From: Bacillota bacterium
GTDB lineage: Bacteria > Bacillota > Clostridia > Peptostreptococcales > Acidaminobacteraceae
Reading direction: 5' to 3'
Length of the DNA: 48,100 nucleotides
Assembly: GCA_020161295.1 (NCBI GenBank)
Contig: JAIUOA010000018.1
Location: 1-48,100, forward strand
The notes beneath the pieces are model-generated. The model did not search any database, was not told the origin of the DNA, and saw only the letters and a program-made list of their open reading frames with translations. A program made the position numbers and the translations under genes. Below, in pieces: positions 16,250-24,962 of this stretch. The stretch's first letter is position 1, and the number at the start of each line of letters is the position of its first letter.

Positions 16250-17089
16250 ATGTATAAGATAATCGCAGATAGCAGTGCAGATGTTAACCCAGCTTTTTTA
16301 GAAAAGTTTCCAGTAACACTTGTGCCGTTTAAACTCTATATAGATGGCAAAGAATACATCGATGATGAAAATATGGACGTGGATGCGTTCGTCACAGATA
16401 TGAAGAAAACCTCTTCGACGCCGAAATCGTCTTGTCCTTCACCTAACGATTTTTTAGTGCATTTTGAAGGCGAAGAAGACGAGATATATGTCGTCACCAT
16501 CTCATCAAAATTAAGCGGCACATACAACAGTGCGGTTTTGGCTAAGAATTTGTATGACAATGAAAATCCTGGTAAAAAAATCATCCACATATTTGATTCC
16601 ATGGGCGCAGCCGCAGGCGAAACCTTGATTACCAAGAAGATTCACGAATTTAAGACACAGGGATTAGATGCAAGTACACTGATCGAAACCATGACGGATT
16701 TTATTAAAAATATGCGCGTTTTCTTTATATCTGAATCGCTTGATAACCTGATCAAAAATGGCCGTATCAGTAAATGGAAGGGCTTGATTGCGACGACACT
16801 CAACATCTTACCGATTATGGGGTCAGATGGCAATGGTGAGATCAAGCTGTTTGAAAAGGTTAGAATTTCTAATAAGGCTTATCTGCGCATGATTGAGATG
16901 ATGGTTGAGGAAGCTGAGAAATTCGGAAAGAAAACAGTGGCAATTACCCATGTGGGTAACGAAGACCGCGCAAATCAGATAGAGCAAGCCATGCGTCAGA
17001 TTAAAACGGTAAATGAAGTAATCAATGTCAAGTGTGCTGGTTTATCATCGCTTTATGCAGATAAACGTGGCATCATCGTGGCGTTATAG
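16250..17089 (+). CDS. DegV family fatty-acid-binding protein
   Basis: The 279-residue protein begins YKIIADSSADVNPAF, the DegV N-terminal lipid-head-group site, and has SSCPSPNDF and TISSKLSGTYNSA in the expected places. In Firmicutes such proteins (FakB) hand fatty acids to the kinase FakA for phospholipid synthesis; no fakA gene is near. A TTG at 16193 is in frame but coincides with the -35 box; ATG 16250, seven bases after AGGAGA, is the start. Monocistronic. Ligand specificity cannot be told. Confidence 0.92.
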   Translation: MYKIIADSSADVNPAFLEKFPVTLVPFKLYIDGKEYIDDENMDVDAFVTDMKKTSSTPKSSCPSPNDFLVHFEGEEDEIYVVTISSKLSGTYNSAVLAKNLYDNENPGKKIIHIFDSMGAAAGETLITKKIHEFKTQGLDASTLIETMTDFIKNMRVFFISESLDNLIKNGRISKWKGLIATTLNILPIMGSDGNGEIKLFEKVRISNKAYLRMIEMMVEEAEKFGKKTVAITHVGNEDRANQIEQAMRQIKTVNEVINVKCAGLSSLYADKRGIIVAL

Positions 17090-17103
17090 AAGGGTCGAAA
17101 TTA

Positions 17104-17149
17104 GAGAGGACCAGCGGGTGAAATTATGACCGCTAGGGACTCTTTTTTT
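17104..17149 (+). terminator. Probable terminator after the DegV gene
   Basis: AGCGG / CCGCT stem with an outer AGAG / CTCT pairing and an internal loop, followed by T7 (17143-17149). Imperfect, but well placed. Confidence 0.45.
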
Positions 17150-17226
17150 ATGTTAGTTTTTACAAAAAAATAAGTAGATATGAAATAAATTTAAAAGATT
17201 TTAAGGGTGCTTTAGTGGGACAAATG

Positions 17227-17255
17227 TTGTTATTCCATCTACAAAATGATATGAT
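17227..17255 (+). promoter_or_regulatory. Promoter of the serine cluster
   Basis: TTGTTA (17227-17232), 17-base spacer, TATGAT (17250-17255). Confidence 0.55.
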
Positions 17256-17291
17256 TAACATGGTTCAAAAAATAATTTTGAGGTGATTTAA

Positions 17292-18365
17292 ATGCATAAG
17301 AAATTGTTTATTCCAGGCCCAGTAGATGTTAGGGAAGACGTGCTTTTGAAGATGGCGACTCCACAAATCGGACATAGAACAAAAGACGCTTCAGCTTTAC
17401 AGAGAAGCATTTCAGACAAAATTAGAAAAGTGATGTACACTGAAAACGAAATTTTGTTATCGACATCATCAGGTAGTGGACTTATGGAAGGCGCAATCAG
17501 ATCTTGTACACGCAAAAGAGCTGCCGTTTTTTCAGTAGGTGCTTTTGGAGACAGATGGTATAAGATGGCAACCGCTAATAACGTACCTGCGGATATTTTC
17601 AAGTCAGAATTAGGAAAGCCAACCACACCAGAAATGGTTGACGAAGTATTAGCCACTGGAAAATATGATTTGATCACCATAACACATAACGAGACTTCTA
17701 CTGCTATCATGAACCCAGTAGAAGAAATCTCAGAATTATTAAAGAAGAAGTACCCAGATGTCCTTTTCTGCCTAGATACAGTTAGCTCTATGGGCGGTAC
17801 TAAAATTCCTGTTGATGAATTAGGCGTAGACGTGTGTATAACATCGACACAAAAATGCTTAGGATTACCAGCGGGTCTTTCTATCTGTTCGGTTTCTAAG
17901 AGAGCGATTGAGGCTGCAAGACAAGTAGAATTCAGAGGACTCTATTTTGACTTTGTTGAGCTTTATGACTACATCCAAGATAAAGATTATCAATACCCAT
18001 CAACACCTTCTTTAGCGCATATGTTTGCACTCGATTATCAGCTCGACAACATTTTAGCAGAAGGTCTTGAGAACCGTTTTGCTAGACACCTCGAAATGGC
18101 GAAAGTCACTAGAGAGTGGGCAAGTAAGCACTTTGAAATGCTTGCTGAAGAGAAGTATGCTTCAAACACACTGACTACTATCAGAAATACGAAAGAAATT
18201 AGCGTATCTGACCTTAATAAAGAACTTGGAAAACGTGGCTATATGATTTCTAATGGGTATGGAAAGCTGAAGGATGTTACTTTCCGTATCGCACATATGG
18301 CAGATACTCAAATGGACGAGTTAAAAGCATTACTCGCTACAATCGAGGAAATTCTTGGTTTATAA
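17292..18365 (+). CDS. Class V aminotransferase (serine-glyoxylate/alanine-glyoxylate type; likely phosphoserine aminotransferase)
   Basis: PLP enzyme of 357 residues. The start FIPGPVDV and IGHRTKD are the substrate-carboxylate blocks of this class; the aldimine lysine is Lys188 in STQKCLGLPAG, with LDTVSSMGG before it. By sequence it belongs to the alanine/serine-glyoxylate branch, not classical SerC. Its place directly before serA and the DUF1015 gene is the arrangement in which this branch is thought to act as phosphoserine aminotransferase in Clostridia; that function is inferred from context. Start ATG 17292 after GAGGTGA. Confidence 0.88.
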   Translation: MHKKLFIPGPVDVREDVLLKMATPQIGHRTKDASALQRSISDKIRKVMYTENEILLSTSSGSGLMEGAIRSCTRKRAAVFSVGAFGDRWYKMATANNVPADIFKSELGKPTTPEMVDEVLATGKYDLITITHNETSTAIMNPVEEISELLKKKYPDVLFCLDTVSSMGGTKIPVDELGVDVCITSTQKCLGLPAGLSICSVSKRAIEAARQVEFRGLYFDFVELYDYIQDKDYQYPSTPSLAHMFALDYQLDNILAEGLENRFARHLEMAKVTREWASKHFEMLAEEKYASNTLTTIRNTKEISVSDLNKELGKRGYMISNGYGKLKDVTFRIAHMADTQMDELKALLATIEEILGL

Positions 18366-18372
18366 AAACTAA

Positions 18373-18404
18373 CAGGGCAATTGAAATCAATTGCCCATGT
18401 TTTT
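18373..18404 (+). terminator. Hairpin with U tract between the aminotransferase gene and serA
   Basis: GGGCAATTG (18375-18383), loop AAAT, CAATTGCCC (18388-18396), then ATGTTTTT. It lies inside an otherwise tight cluster (55-base gap), so it may act as a partial terminator that lowers serA expression relative to the first gene. Confidence 0.7.
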
Positions 18405-18420
18405 GAATGGAGGGTTCGAG

Positions 18421-19335
18421 ATGCAACTTAAAATTTTAGCAAATGATGGTATGGATAAAAGTGCGGTCGACGCTTTAGTGGCTGAAGGCCACCTCGTGGA
18501 CACGACGCATTACGATGGAGAAGCTTTAGTGGAGCAATTGAGAGATTCTGATGTGGTCGTCATTCGTTCGGCTACTAAGATCAGAAAAGACTTGATTGAC
18601 CAAGTTAAGGGAAGCCGTCTTAAGTTGATGATCCGTGCAGGCGTGGGAATCGATAACATCGATCATATCTATGCGGAAGAAAATGGCTTTACTGTGAGAA
18701 ACACGCCTAATTCAAGCAGCGCTGCTGTTGCAGAGCTTGCAATCGGGCACATGTTCACATTAGCGCGTTTTATTCATATTTCTAACGTCACCATGAGAAA
18801 TGGCGAGTGGAATAAAAATAAATACAATGGAATCGAGCTTGCCGGAAAAACCTTAGGTTTGATCGGCATGGGTAGAATATCTTATGAAGTAGCGATCAGA
18901 GCAAAGGCACTGGGTATGAAGGTCGTCTATACCAACCGTAGAGGTAAATTAGCTGAGTACAGCGAATTTGAATACCTGCCGATGGACGAGTTGCTTCCAG
19001 TTGCAGATTTTATCTCGCTTCATATCCCGTTTGATAAAAATGTCGGTGCAACGCTTAAAAAAGCACAGTTTGAGTTGATGAAAGATGGCGTTTATATCAT
19101 CAATACCGCTAGAGGTGGCGTGGTTGATGAAGCGGATCTGCTCGAAGCCCTTAACTCTGGCAAGGTTGCGGGTGCTGGTATCGACGTATTTGTAGAAGAG
19201 CCTACGAAAAATATCGAGCTGGTCTCTCATCCTAAAGTGTCAGCGACACCACACATCGGTGCATCGACTGGTGAAGCACAAGAGAGAATCGGCGATGAAA
19301 CCATCGCGGTCATCAAAGGACACTTTCAGTTATAA
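18421..19335 (+). CDS. serA: D-3-phosphoglycerate dehydrogenase, short form without ACT domain
   Basis: First step of serine synthesis: 3-phosphoglycerate to phosphohydroxypyruvate. Of the catalytic residues, Arg is in IINTARGGVVDE, Glu follows in GIDVFVEEP, and His is in TPHIGAST. At 304 residues it lacks the C-terminal ACT domain, so feedback by serine through that domain is not expected. Two oddities in the cofactor site: the motif reads GMGRIS (usually GxGxIG), and the residue after strand 2 is not acidic (VVYTNRRG), which may favour NADP. Start ATG 18421 after TGGAGGG; an upstream TTG lies in the terminator hairpin. Confidence 0.9.
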   Translation: MQLKILANDGMDKSAVDALVAEGHLVDTTHYDGEALVEQLRDSDVVVIRSATKIRKDLIDQVKGSRLKLMIRAGVGIDNIDHIYAEENGFTVRNTPNSSSAAVAELAIGHMFTLARFIHISNVTMRNGEWNKNKYNGIELAGKTLGLIGMGRISYEVAIRAKALGMKVVYTNRRGKLAEYSEFEYLPMDELLPVADFISLHIPFDKNVGATLKKAQFELMKDGVYIINTARGGVVDEADLLEALNSGKVAGAGIDVFVEEPTKNIELVSHPKVSATPHIGASTGEAQERIGDETIAVIKGHFQL

Positions 19336-19385
19336 TGATAGAATCTTAGTTTAAATTTTATTTTCGTGAAAATAGGAGGTAAGTT

Positions 19386-20636
19386 GTGGCAGTAGTAAGA
19401 CCTTTTAAAGGCGTTGTACCAAAGCAAGAACTTGCGGAGCAAGTAGCATGTCTTCCTTATGACGTAATGAATAGAAAAGAAGCAAAAGAGATGGCTGAAG
19501 GTAACCCTTATTCATTCCTTCACATCGTTCGTTCAGAAATCGATCTTGCAGATTCAGTAGGTGATTACGATAAACTCGTTTATGAAACGGCGAGAAAAAA
19601 TCTTGATCGTTTCCAAGCAGAAGGTATCATGTCGCAAGATCCAGAACCGATTTACTACATCTATAGACAATTGATGAATGGTCGTGTTCAAACAGGTATC
19701 GTAGCATGTACATCGATTGACGACTACATGAACGATATCATTAAGAAGCATGAGTTTACACGTCCAGCTAAAGAAGTGGATAGAATCAACAACTTTGATT
19801 ATTGCGATGCAAATACGGAGCCAGTTTTCTTAACGTATAGAAAAAATGATGAAATCAACACCATCGTTAACGACTGGATCAAGTTCCACATGCCGATCTA
19901 CAATTTTACTTCAAATGATGCGATTACGCATATTTTCTGGAAACTTGATGATCAAAAATTAGTGGCTAGAATCGCGGAAATCTTTAATGGCATCGATTAC
20001 TTGTATATCGCAGATGGTCACCACAGATCGGCTTCATCTGTTAAGGTGGGCATGAAGAGAAGAGAAGAATTCCCGAACTATGATGGCACTGAAGAATTTA
20101 ACTTCTTCATGGCAGTTATTTTCCCGGATGAAGACTTATTCATCATGGATTATAATCGAGTGGTTAAGGATTTGAACGGCCGTACAAAAGAGCAATTCTT
20201 AAATGAAGTTTCAGAAAAGTTTGCAGTTGAGAAATTAGCGCAGACAGAGCCGTTTAAGCCGATGTCGAGAGCGACTTTCGGAATGTATTTGGATGGTGCT
20301 TGGTATAAAATTACGGCTAACGATGGCACCTATGATGCAGCAGATCCGGTAGACCGTTTGGATGTATCGATTCTTCAAAAGAATCTGTTACAACCGATTC
20401 TCGGTATCGAGAACCCAAGAACAGATGAAAGAATTGACTTCGTAGGCGGCATCAGAGGATTAAAAGAGTTGGAAAGACGCGTAAACGAAGGGTTTGCGGT
20501 TGCATTCTCAATGTACCCAACGACGATGGACGACTTGATCGATATCGCCAATGCAGGTGAAGTAATGCCACCTAAATCGACCTGGTTCGAACCTAAGTTA
20601 AGAAGCGGTTTGTTTGTTCACAAACTAAATGATTAA
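19386..20636 (+). CDS. DUF1015 family protein of the serine cluster
   Basis: A 416-residue soluble protein with the family marks VRPFKGVVP at the N-terminus, LPYDVMNRKEA and YIADGHHRSAS (the histidine-rich block). It is found next to serA in many Clostridia and was long annotated as hypothetical; the biochemical role is not settled. A link to serine metabolism, possibly as a kinase or regulator, rests on this constant neighbourhood. It starts with GTG 19386, five bases after AGGAGGT, 50 bases after serA. Followed by a strong terminator. Confidence 0.88.
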   Translation: MAVVRPFKGVVPKQELAEQVACLPYDVMNRKEAKEMAEGNPYSFLHIVRSEIDLADSVGDYDKLVYETARKNLDRFQAEGIMSQDPEPIYYIYRQLMNGRVQTGIVACTSIDDYMNDIIKKHEFTRPAKEVDRINNFDYCDANTEPVFLTYRKNDEINTIVNDWIKFHMPIYNFTSNDAITHIFWKLDDQKLVARIAEIFNGIDYLYIADGHHRSASSVKVGMKRREEFPNYDGTEEFNFFMAVIFPDEDLFIMDYNRVVKDLNGRTKEQFLNEVSEKFAVEKLAQTEPFKPMSRATFGMYLDGAWYKITANDGTYDAADPVDRLDVSILQKNLLQPILGIENPRTDERIDFVGGIRGLKELERRVNEGFAVAFSMYPTTMDDLIDIANAGEVMPPKSTWFEPKLRSGLFVHKLND

Positions 20637-20648
20637 TCGATAAAGCAT

Positions 20649-20691
20649 AAGCGCCGAACGTCAGATTGTGGTCTGATGGTCGGCGCTTTTT
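20649..20691 (+). terminator. Terminator of the serine cluster
   Basis: AAGCGCCGA (20649-20657) / TCGGCGCTT (20680-20688), with an inner TCAGA / TCTGA stem, followed by TTTTTATT. Confidence 0.9.
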
Positions 20692-20725
20692 ATTGGGGAA
20701 CAGGAGATGAGTGGGATTGGTAGGA

Positions 20726-22627
20726 TTACTCTTGAATAACGATGAGATTTCTGCGGTACTCAAGATACATTTTGGTCAGCATGGACATCTGAGCATTCAT
20801 TTCGATTTGTAGAAGCGATGCTAAAGAATAGTTTTCATCATCCAGCGCTTCCTTAATGCGTGTAAAGAGCGATTTAGCAGATAATGAATCCTTCATGAGA
20901 TAATGCTTAACGGTCTTGATGCGTTCCCAATTGACGATATCCAGATCTGTAATTTCTTCGTCGGTATGCAGCTTGGTTAAGCGTCTGATGGTTCTAACAT
21001 GCTCTGGTATAATACGGTCTCTTAACTCGATTGACCATTCGCTGAGCATATAAGCTTTATATGAAGCGATGATCTTATCGGTAAACACGTTGTTCACGGT
21101 GAGTGTTTTGACTTTTTCAGAATATTGATCAAAGGATAATAAGTTTTCATAAACGGTTTTAGGCGGAATCCCAAACAATCGATCGCGTTCTTCCGGTGAA
21201 AAATCGTCAAATACATCTTCTTCAGTGCGGTAAACGCGGTTATCATCCAGATAGAAGTGCTTTTCACCATATCCTTTGCTAAATCCAGTTTCGATCGCGC
21301 TTAAGTCTTGACCACTATTAAGCACAGCATTGATGCCGTCTAAGCTCGCTTGACATACAGCTGCTAAGAGGAGATACGAGTTGGAATTTGGATTTGGCGC
21401 ACGAAGTTCAAAACGTGTTGCATACTTGTTTCTCATGTCTCTAATAAGACCGATGAGGATGGTTCTGTTTCTTGATGGCTTTTCAGGTGAATGGCCAAGT
21501 GAAGATACGATACATACAGGGGCTTCGAAGCCGGGCTTAAGTCTGTTTAAGCTATCGTTTGTTGAAGAGACGAAAGGGTTGATGACTTCATAGTTTTTGA
21601 GGATTCCCATTAATGAACCAAATCCGATTCTGGTCATAAAGTGATCCGTCATGACTTTTGGTGAGAATAGGTTGATCATTTTGCCGTCTTTTAGTTTTAA
21701 AGCAGCGCCGATATGATGGTGCTCGCCACTACCTGCAACGCCTTCAAGTGGTTTTGCCTGGAAGGTGACGGATAAACCATTGGCTTCGAAAACATCTTTG
21801 ATGATATTTTTCGCGATGATTTCTTTATCTGCAGTTAACAATGTCTTATCGTATTTCCAGTCGATTTCGAGTTGTTCCATGATATGTGTATGGATGTTCG
21901 TGCCTGAAAGCTTCGAAGTGACGCCGCCAACCTCTTTATGACCCATTTCAGGTTCGAAACCATAATGCTCAAGCATTATGAGGGACTTTTCCATAGCGGT
22001 ACGGACTTGGCCGTAGGTTCTTTTCCAATATTGCTCTTTTAAGTTTTGTGAAGTGGCAAGCTTTTCGATGTCTGTCTTAGATTCTGGTGTCTTAACCCAA
22101 AACTCAAGCTCAGTGGCGCTGGTAAGAATTACATCGTCAATCTCGTCAGCGCTTGCGATTCCTTCGTATTCACCGCATAACTCAGGAAAATTCCTAAATA
22201 AACCAATCACTTCATTTTTAAAATTTTGGACAGCGTTCTTTAATACGCTTCTCGAACATACTTCTTTGCCGTCGTGTATTAGAAATGCTGGAATGACTAA
22301 TGAACCACAGTAAGTACCATCATCTAGAGGATGTGCCATGTTGTAATCCACAACCCAATGGGCGTCCATGTCCGGGATCAAATCAACTTTCGCGTTGTTG
22401 ATGGATGCGATTTCTGGTAGGTATACGGAAGAACCGTCTGTTTGAATGCCATTTACGAAAAAATCTTCTAAATCATCGATTACCAGACTGACGGGAATTT
22501 TTTCGTCCGTGTGATTGTTGCCGAAGTCGACTGCCAATAAAGAAATGAATTGAATTTCAGGATGTTTCTTTAGTAATGCTGAAAGTTTTTTGGGTGATTT
22601 GTCTTCTGGATTGATAACGTAAAGCAT
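20726..22627 (-). CDS. Glutamine synthetase, long (~630-residue) form
   Basis: ATP-dependent ligation of ammonia to glutamate. The C-terminal catalytic domain is clear: glutamates in TELEFWVK, the GSGEHHHIG block at 299-307, and RFELRAPNPNSNSYL. The N-terminal part carries NGIQTDGSSV, related to the short beta-grasp domain of type I enzymes. At 633 residues it is much longer than GlnA-I (~440) and different from GS-III (~700); about 150 extra, mostly helical residues follow the catalytic domain. I call the family with confidence, but whether it makes glutamine in the cell or acts on another amine is open. Start by AAGGAGG. Monocistronic. Confidence 0.85.
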   Translation of the reverse strand: MLYVINPEDKSPKKLSALLKKHPEIQFISLLAVDFGNNHTDEKIPVSLVIDDLEDFFVNGIQTDGSSVYLPEIASINNAKVDLIPDMDAHWVVDYNMAHPLDDGTYCGSLVIPAFLIHDGKEVCSRSVLKNAVQNFKNEVIGLFRNFPELCGEYEGIASADEIDDVILTSATELEFWVKTPESKTDIEKLATSQNLKEQYWKRTYGQVRTAMEKSLIMLEHYGFEPEMGHKEVGGVTSKLSGTNIHTHIMEQLEIDWKYDKTLLTADKEIIAKNIIKDVFEANGLSVTFQAKPLEGVAGSGEHHHIGAALKLKDGKMINLFSPKVMTDHFMTRIGFGSLMGILKNYEVINPFVSSTNDSLNRLKPGFEAPVCIVSSLGHSPEKPSRNRTILIGLIRDMRNKYATRFELRAPNPNSNSYLLLAAVCQASLDGINAVLNSGQDLSAIETGFSKGYGEKHFYLDDNRVYRTEEDVFDDFSPEERDRLFGIPPKTVYENLLSFDQYSEKVKTLTVNNVFTDKIIASYKAYMLSEWSIELRDRIIPEHVRTIRRLTKLHTDEEITDLDIVNWERIKTVKHYLMKDSLSAKSLFTRIKEALDDENYSLASLLQIEMNAQMSMLTKMYLEYRRNLIVIQE

Positions 22628-22662
22628 TTAATCCTCCTTAATAAATGGCGTTATAATGAATG

Positions 22663-22690
22663 ATTATAGCACAACGTAAAAAAATGTAAA
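22663..22690 (-). promoter_or_regulatory. Glutamine synthetase promoter, -35 inside the upstream terminator
   Basis: Minus-strand -35 TTTACA (22685-22690), 16-base spacer, extended -10 TGcTATAAT (-10 at 22663-22668). The -35 is part of the terminator arm of the upstream permease gene. Confidence 0.7.
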
Positions 22691-22722
22691 GGTTTTTTGT
22701 TTGTCAAAAAACCTTTACATTT
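22678..22722 (-). terminator. Terminator of the AI-2E-type permease gene
   Basis: Perfect 18-bp inverted repeat (22682-22699 with 22705-22722, loop TTTGT). On the minus strand it runs into seven Ts (22684 down to 22678). Confidence 0.92.
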
Positions 22723-22769
22723 GTTGTGTTTAGATATTTGTAACGGGTTGTTGCAAAAATAATAGAACT

Positions 22770-23846
22770 TCAAAAAAATGTTGAATGTTCGTGTTTTTGT
22801 TTCAAATCTTTATAGACATTTATGGCAATTAAGGTGAACATTACCGCGACTGCCCCGATGATAAACCCCACGACACCGAATAAACGGTAGCAAGTATACA
22901 TTGAAATTATCGTAATAAGCGGATGTGTACCGATTTTTTCACTGACGATTTTAGGCTCAATGGTTTGTCGTGTAAGTGTCGTTGCCAAATAAGTGATAAG
23001 CAATCCAAAAACAGTTGAATATTCGGAAATTAATAGAGAAAAGATGATCCATGGGACGTATACAAAAGCGGGTCCAACCATTGGAATCAAATCGACAAAC
23101 GCAATTCCAAATGCAATCAGCGGAAAGAATGGTACCTTCAGAATCATGAGGGCAACAAATGAAATGATATAAGTGATGGTAACTAGAATGAGCTGCGCTT
23201 TAATATAATTTTTAAAGGTAGACCAGGTTTTACTTTTTAATGAGATTATGAATGGCGACTTGATTCGGGCGTTGATAAAGGCGAAGAATTGATTAACCTT
23301 TTTCGCATCGCGGATAAAAAAGTAGAGTGATATAAACATAAACATGAAAAACAACCCTACAAACGGGATAGTTCTAAGTGCGCTTAACGAGGAACTTACA
23401 GCTGAGTTTACGATTGCCGACAGATTCTTTAGAATGAGCTCATAGCTTTGCAGAACGAGGTCGTTAAGTGCTACAGGTTTACTCAACCAAGGAAAATTAA
23501 ATGTAACCGTGTTCAGAGAATCGATGACGTTTTGAATGTTGATCAGCACCACATCGATATGGGCTGTAAAACCCGTCAATGCCATGGCGATGCGATAAAT
23601 GATGTAGGACACTGCAAATATAAACGAACTGACAAACAAAAACACGACGATTAACGTCACGAACCCTAAAGGTACTGGGACGATCTTTGCGATCCGATGG
23701 GTCAAACGAGACAGGGGCTTGGATAAGGCATAAGCGAGCATAAAGGGGATTAAGATAATGAATGCCTTAAAGTTGACCCAAAGTATCAATAATAAAAGTC
23801 CGATGAGTACCGTTATGGTGGCAATTTTTGAGAGGAGCGGATTCAA
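22770..23846 (-). CDS. AI-2E family transporter (TqsA/YtvI-like permease)
   Basis: A 358-residue membrane protein with about seven to eight segments. The pattern of two short N-terminal helices, a long loop, and the C-terminal block LIAFGIAFVDLIPMVGPAFVYVPWII with a late ATTLTRQTIEPKIVSEKIGTHPLITI is typical of the AI-2 exporter/UPF0118 family. Family members export diverse small molecules or ions; the substrate here cannot be predicted. The start codon is TTG (23846), eight bases after GGAGG; there is no ATG or GTG at this position. Divergent from ltaE. Confidence 0.88.
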   Translation of the reverse strand: MNPLLSKIATITVLIGLLLLILWVNFKAFIILIPFMLAYALSKPLSRLTHRIAKIVPVPLGFVTLIVVFLFVSSFIFAVSYIIYRIAMALTGFTAHIDVVLINIQNVIDSLNTVTFNFPWLSKPVALNDLVLQSYELILKNLSAIVNSAVSSSLSALRTIPFVGLFFMFMFISLYFFIRDAKKVNQFFAFINARIKSPFIISLKSKTWSTFKNYIKAQLILVTITYIISFVALMILKVPFFPLIAFGIAFVDLIPMVGPAFVYVPWIIFSLLISEYSTVFGLLITYLATTLTRQTIEPKIVSEKIGTHPLITIISMYTCYRLFGVVGFIIGAVAVMFTLIAINVYKDLKQKHEHSTFF

Positions 23847-23866
23847 TGTTCTAACCTCCTATTAGG

Positions 23867-23895
23867 TTGTTTCAATCATTTACCGATGTTATAAT
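23867..23895 (+). promoter_or_regulatory. ltaE promoter
   Basis: TTGTTT (23867-23872), 17-base spacer, consensus TATAAT (23890-23895). Confidence 0.65.
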
Positions 23896-23933
23896 ACTAT
23901 TATACCCAAAAAGAAAAATGTGAAGGTGAATTT

Positions 23934-24962
23934 ATGAAATATTTTGATTTCAGAAGTGATACGGTAACATTGCCCACTGAATCCATGAGGAAAGCCATGT
24001 ATACTGCCGAGGTTGGCGATGATGTATACGGTGATGATCCTACGGTACGCCTTCTTGAAGAGAAAAGTGCCGCGTTACTGAATAAAGAAGCGGCATTATT
24101 TGTGCCCAGTGGTACATTTGGAAACCAACTTGCCGTTTTGACGCACACGAAAAGGGGCGATGAAGTACTGTTGGGCGACAGCTGTCATATCGTTATGCAT
24201 GAAGTGGGTGCGGCAGCATTGATATCTGGGGTTCAACTCAGACAAGTACCGACGATTAATGGCAGTATGAATCTTCACCAAATTGAGAAGATGATTAGGG
24301 TTGAAGATTTGCATTATCCTGATACGGGTTTGATTTGCATCGAAAATGCCCATTCTAGCGGAACGGTCATAAAGCTTAGCGAAATGCGTTCCATCTATCA
24401 AATGGCTAAGTCGCATCATGTCCCTGTCCATTTGGATGGTGCGCGCCTTTTTAATGCTGCAATTGCCTTAGGTGTTGAAGCGCATGAGCTTGCCGCTTGT
24501 GCAGATACCGTCATGTTCTGTTTGAGTAAGGGTCTCTGTGCGCCTGTTGGTTCAATGCTCGTGGGAAGTCGAGTGTTTATTGAGAGAGCACGTAAAAACA
24601 GAAAACTAATGGGTGGTGGCCTTAGACAAGCGGGTATCTTAGCAGCTGCTGGAATCGTTGCGTTAGATGAAATGGTCGGTCGTTTGGCGACAGATCATGA
24701 GTTGGCTAAGCAGTTGGCAGAGAAGCTCTCAGCCGTTGAGGGGATAACGGTATTAGATGACCGTTTGGACATTAATATGGTTTTCGTAAAAATTAAAATG
24801 AAGATGAGTGATGAGGCTTTCGTTGAATCACTATTGAATAAAGGATTAAAGATAAATGGGCCTGAGGATGGCGAATATCGATTCGTCACGAATTACTGGA
24901 CCCCAGAAGAAGCGATAGAGCTTCTGGTTCAAAGCATTAAAACGTGTTTGGAGGGAAAATGA
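23934..24962 (+). CDS. ltaE: Low-specificity L-threonine aldolase
   Basis: PLP enzyme cleaving threonine (and allo-threonine) to glycine and acetaldehyde. The N-terminus DFRSDTVTLPTESMRKAM and EVGDDVYGDDPTV are diagnostic, as is HLDGARLFNAA. The PLP lysine is Lys199 in CLSKGLCAPVGS. Length 342 is normal. Start ATG 23934 after GAAGGTGA. The stop codon overlaps the start of the next gene (ATGA), so the two are translationally coupled. With the threonine dehydrogenase at 12.3 kb it gives two threonine-to-glycine routes. Confidence 0.95.
   Translation: MKYFDFRSDTVTLPTESMRKAMYTAEVGDDVYGDDPTVRLLEEKSAALLNKEAALFVPSGTFGNQLAVLTHTKRGDEVLLGDSCHIVMHEVGAAALISGVQLRQVPTINGSMNLHQIEKMIRVEDLHYPDTGLICIENAHSSGTVIKLSEMRSIYQMAKSHHVPVHLDGARLFNAAIALGVEAHELAACADTVMFCLSKGLCAPVGSMLVGSRVFIERARKNRKLMGGGLRQAGILAAAGIVALDEMVGRLATDHELAKQLAEKLSAVEGITVLDDRLDINMVFVKIKMKMSDEAFVESLLNKGLKINGPEDGEYRFVTNYWTPEEAIELLVQSIKTCLEGK

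Noticed and set aside
22053..22313. Plus-strand open frames inside the glutamine synthetase gene
   Set aside because: Shadow frames in a conserved coding region, without ribosome sites.
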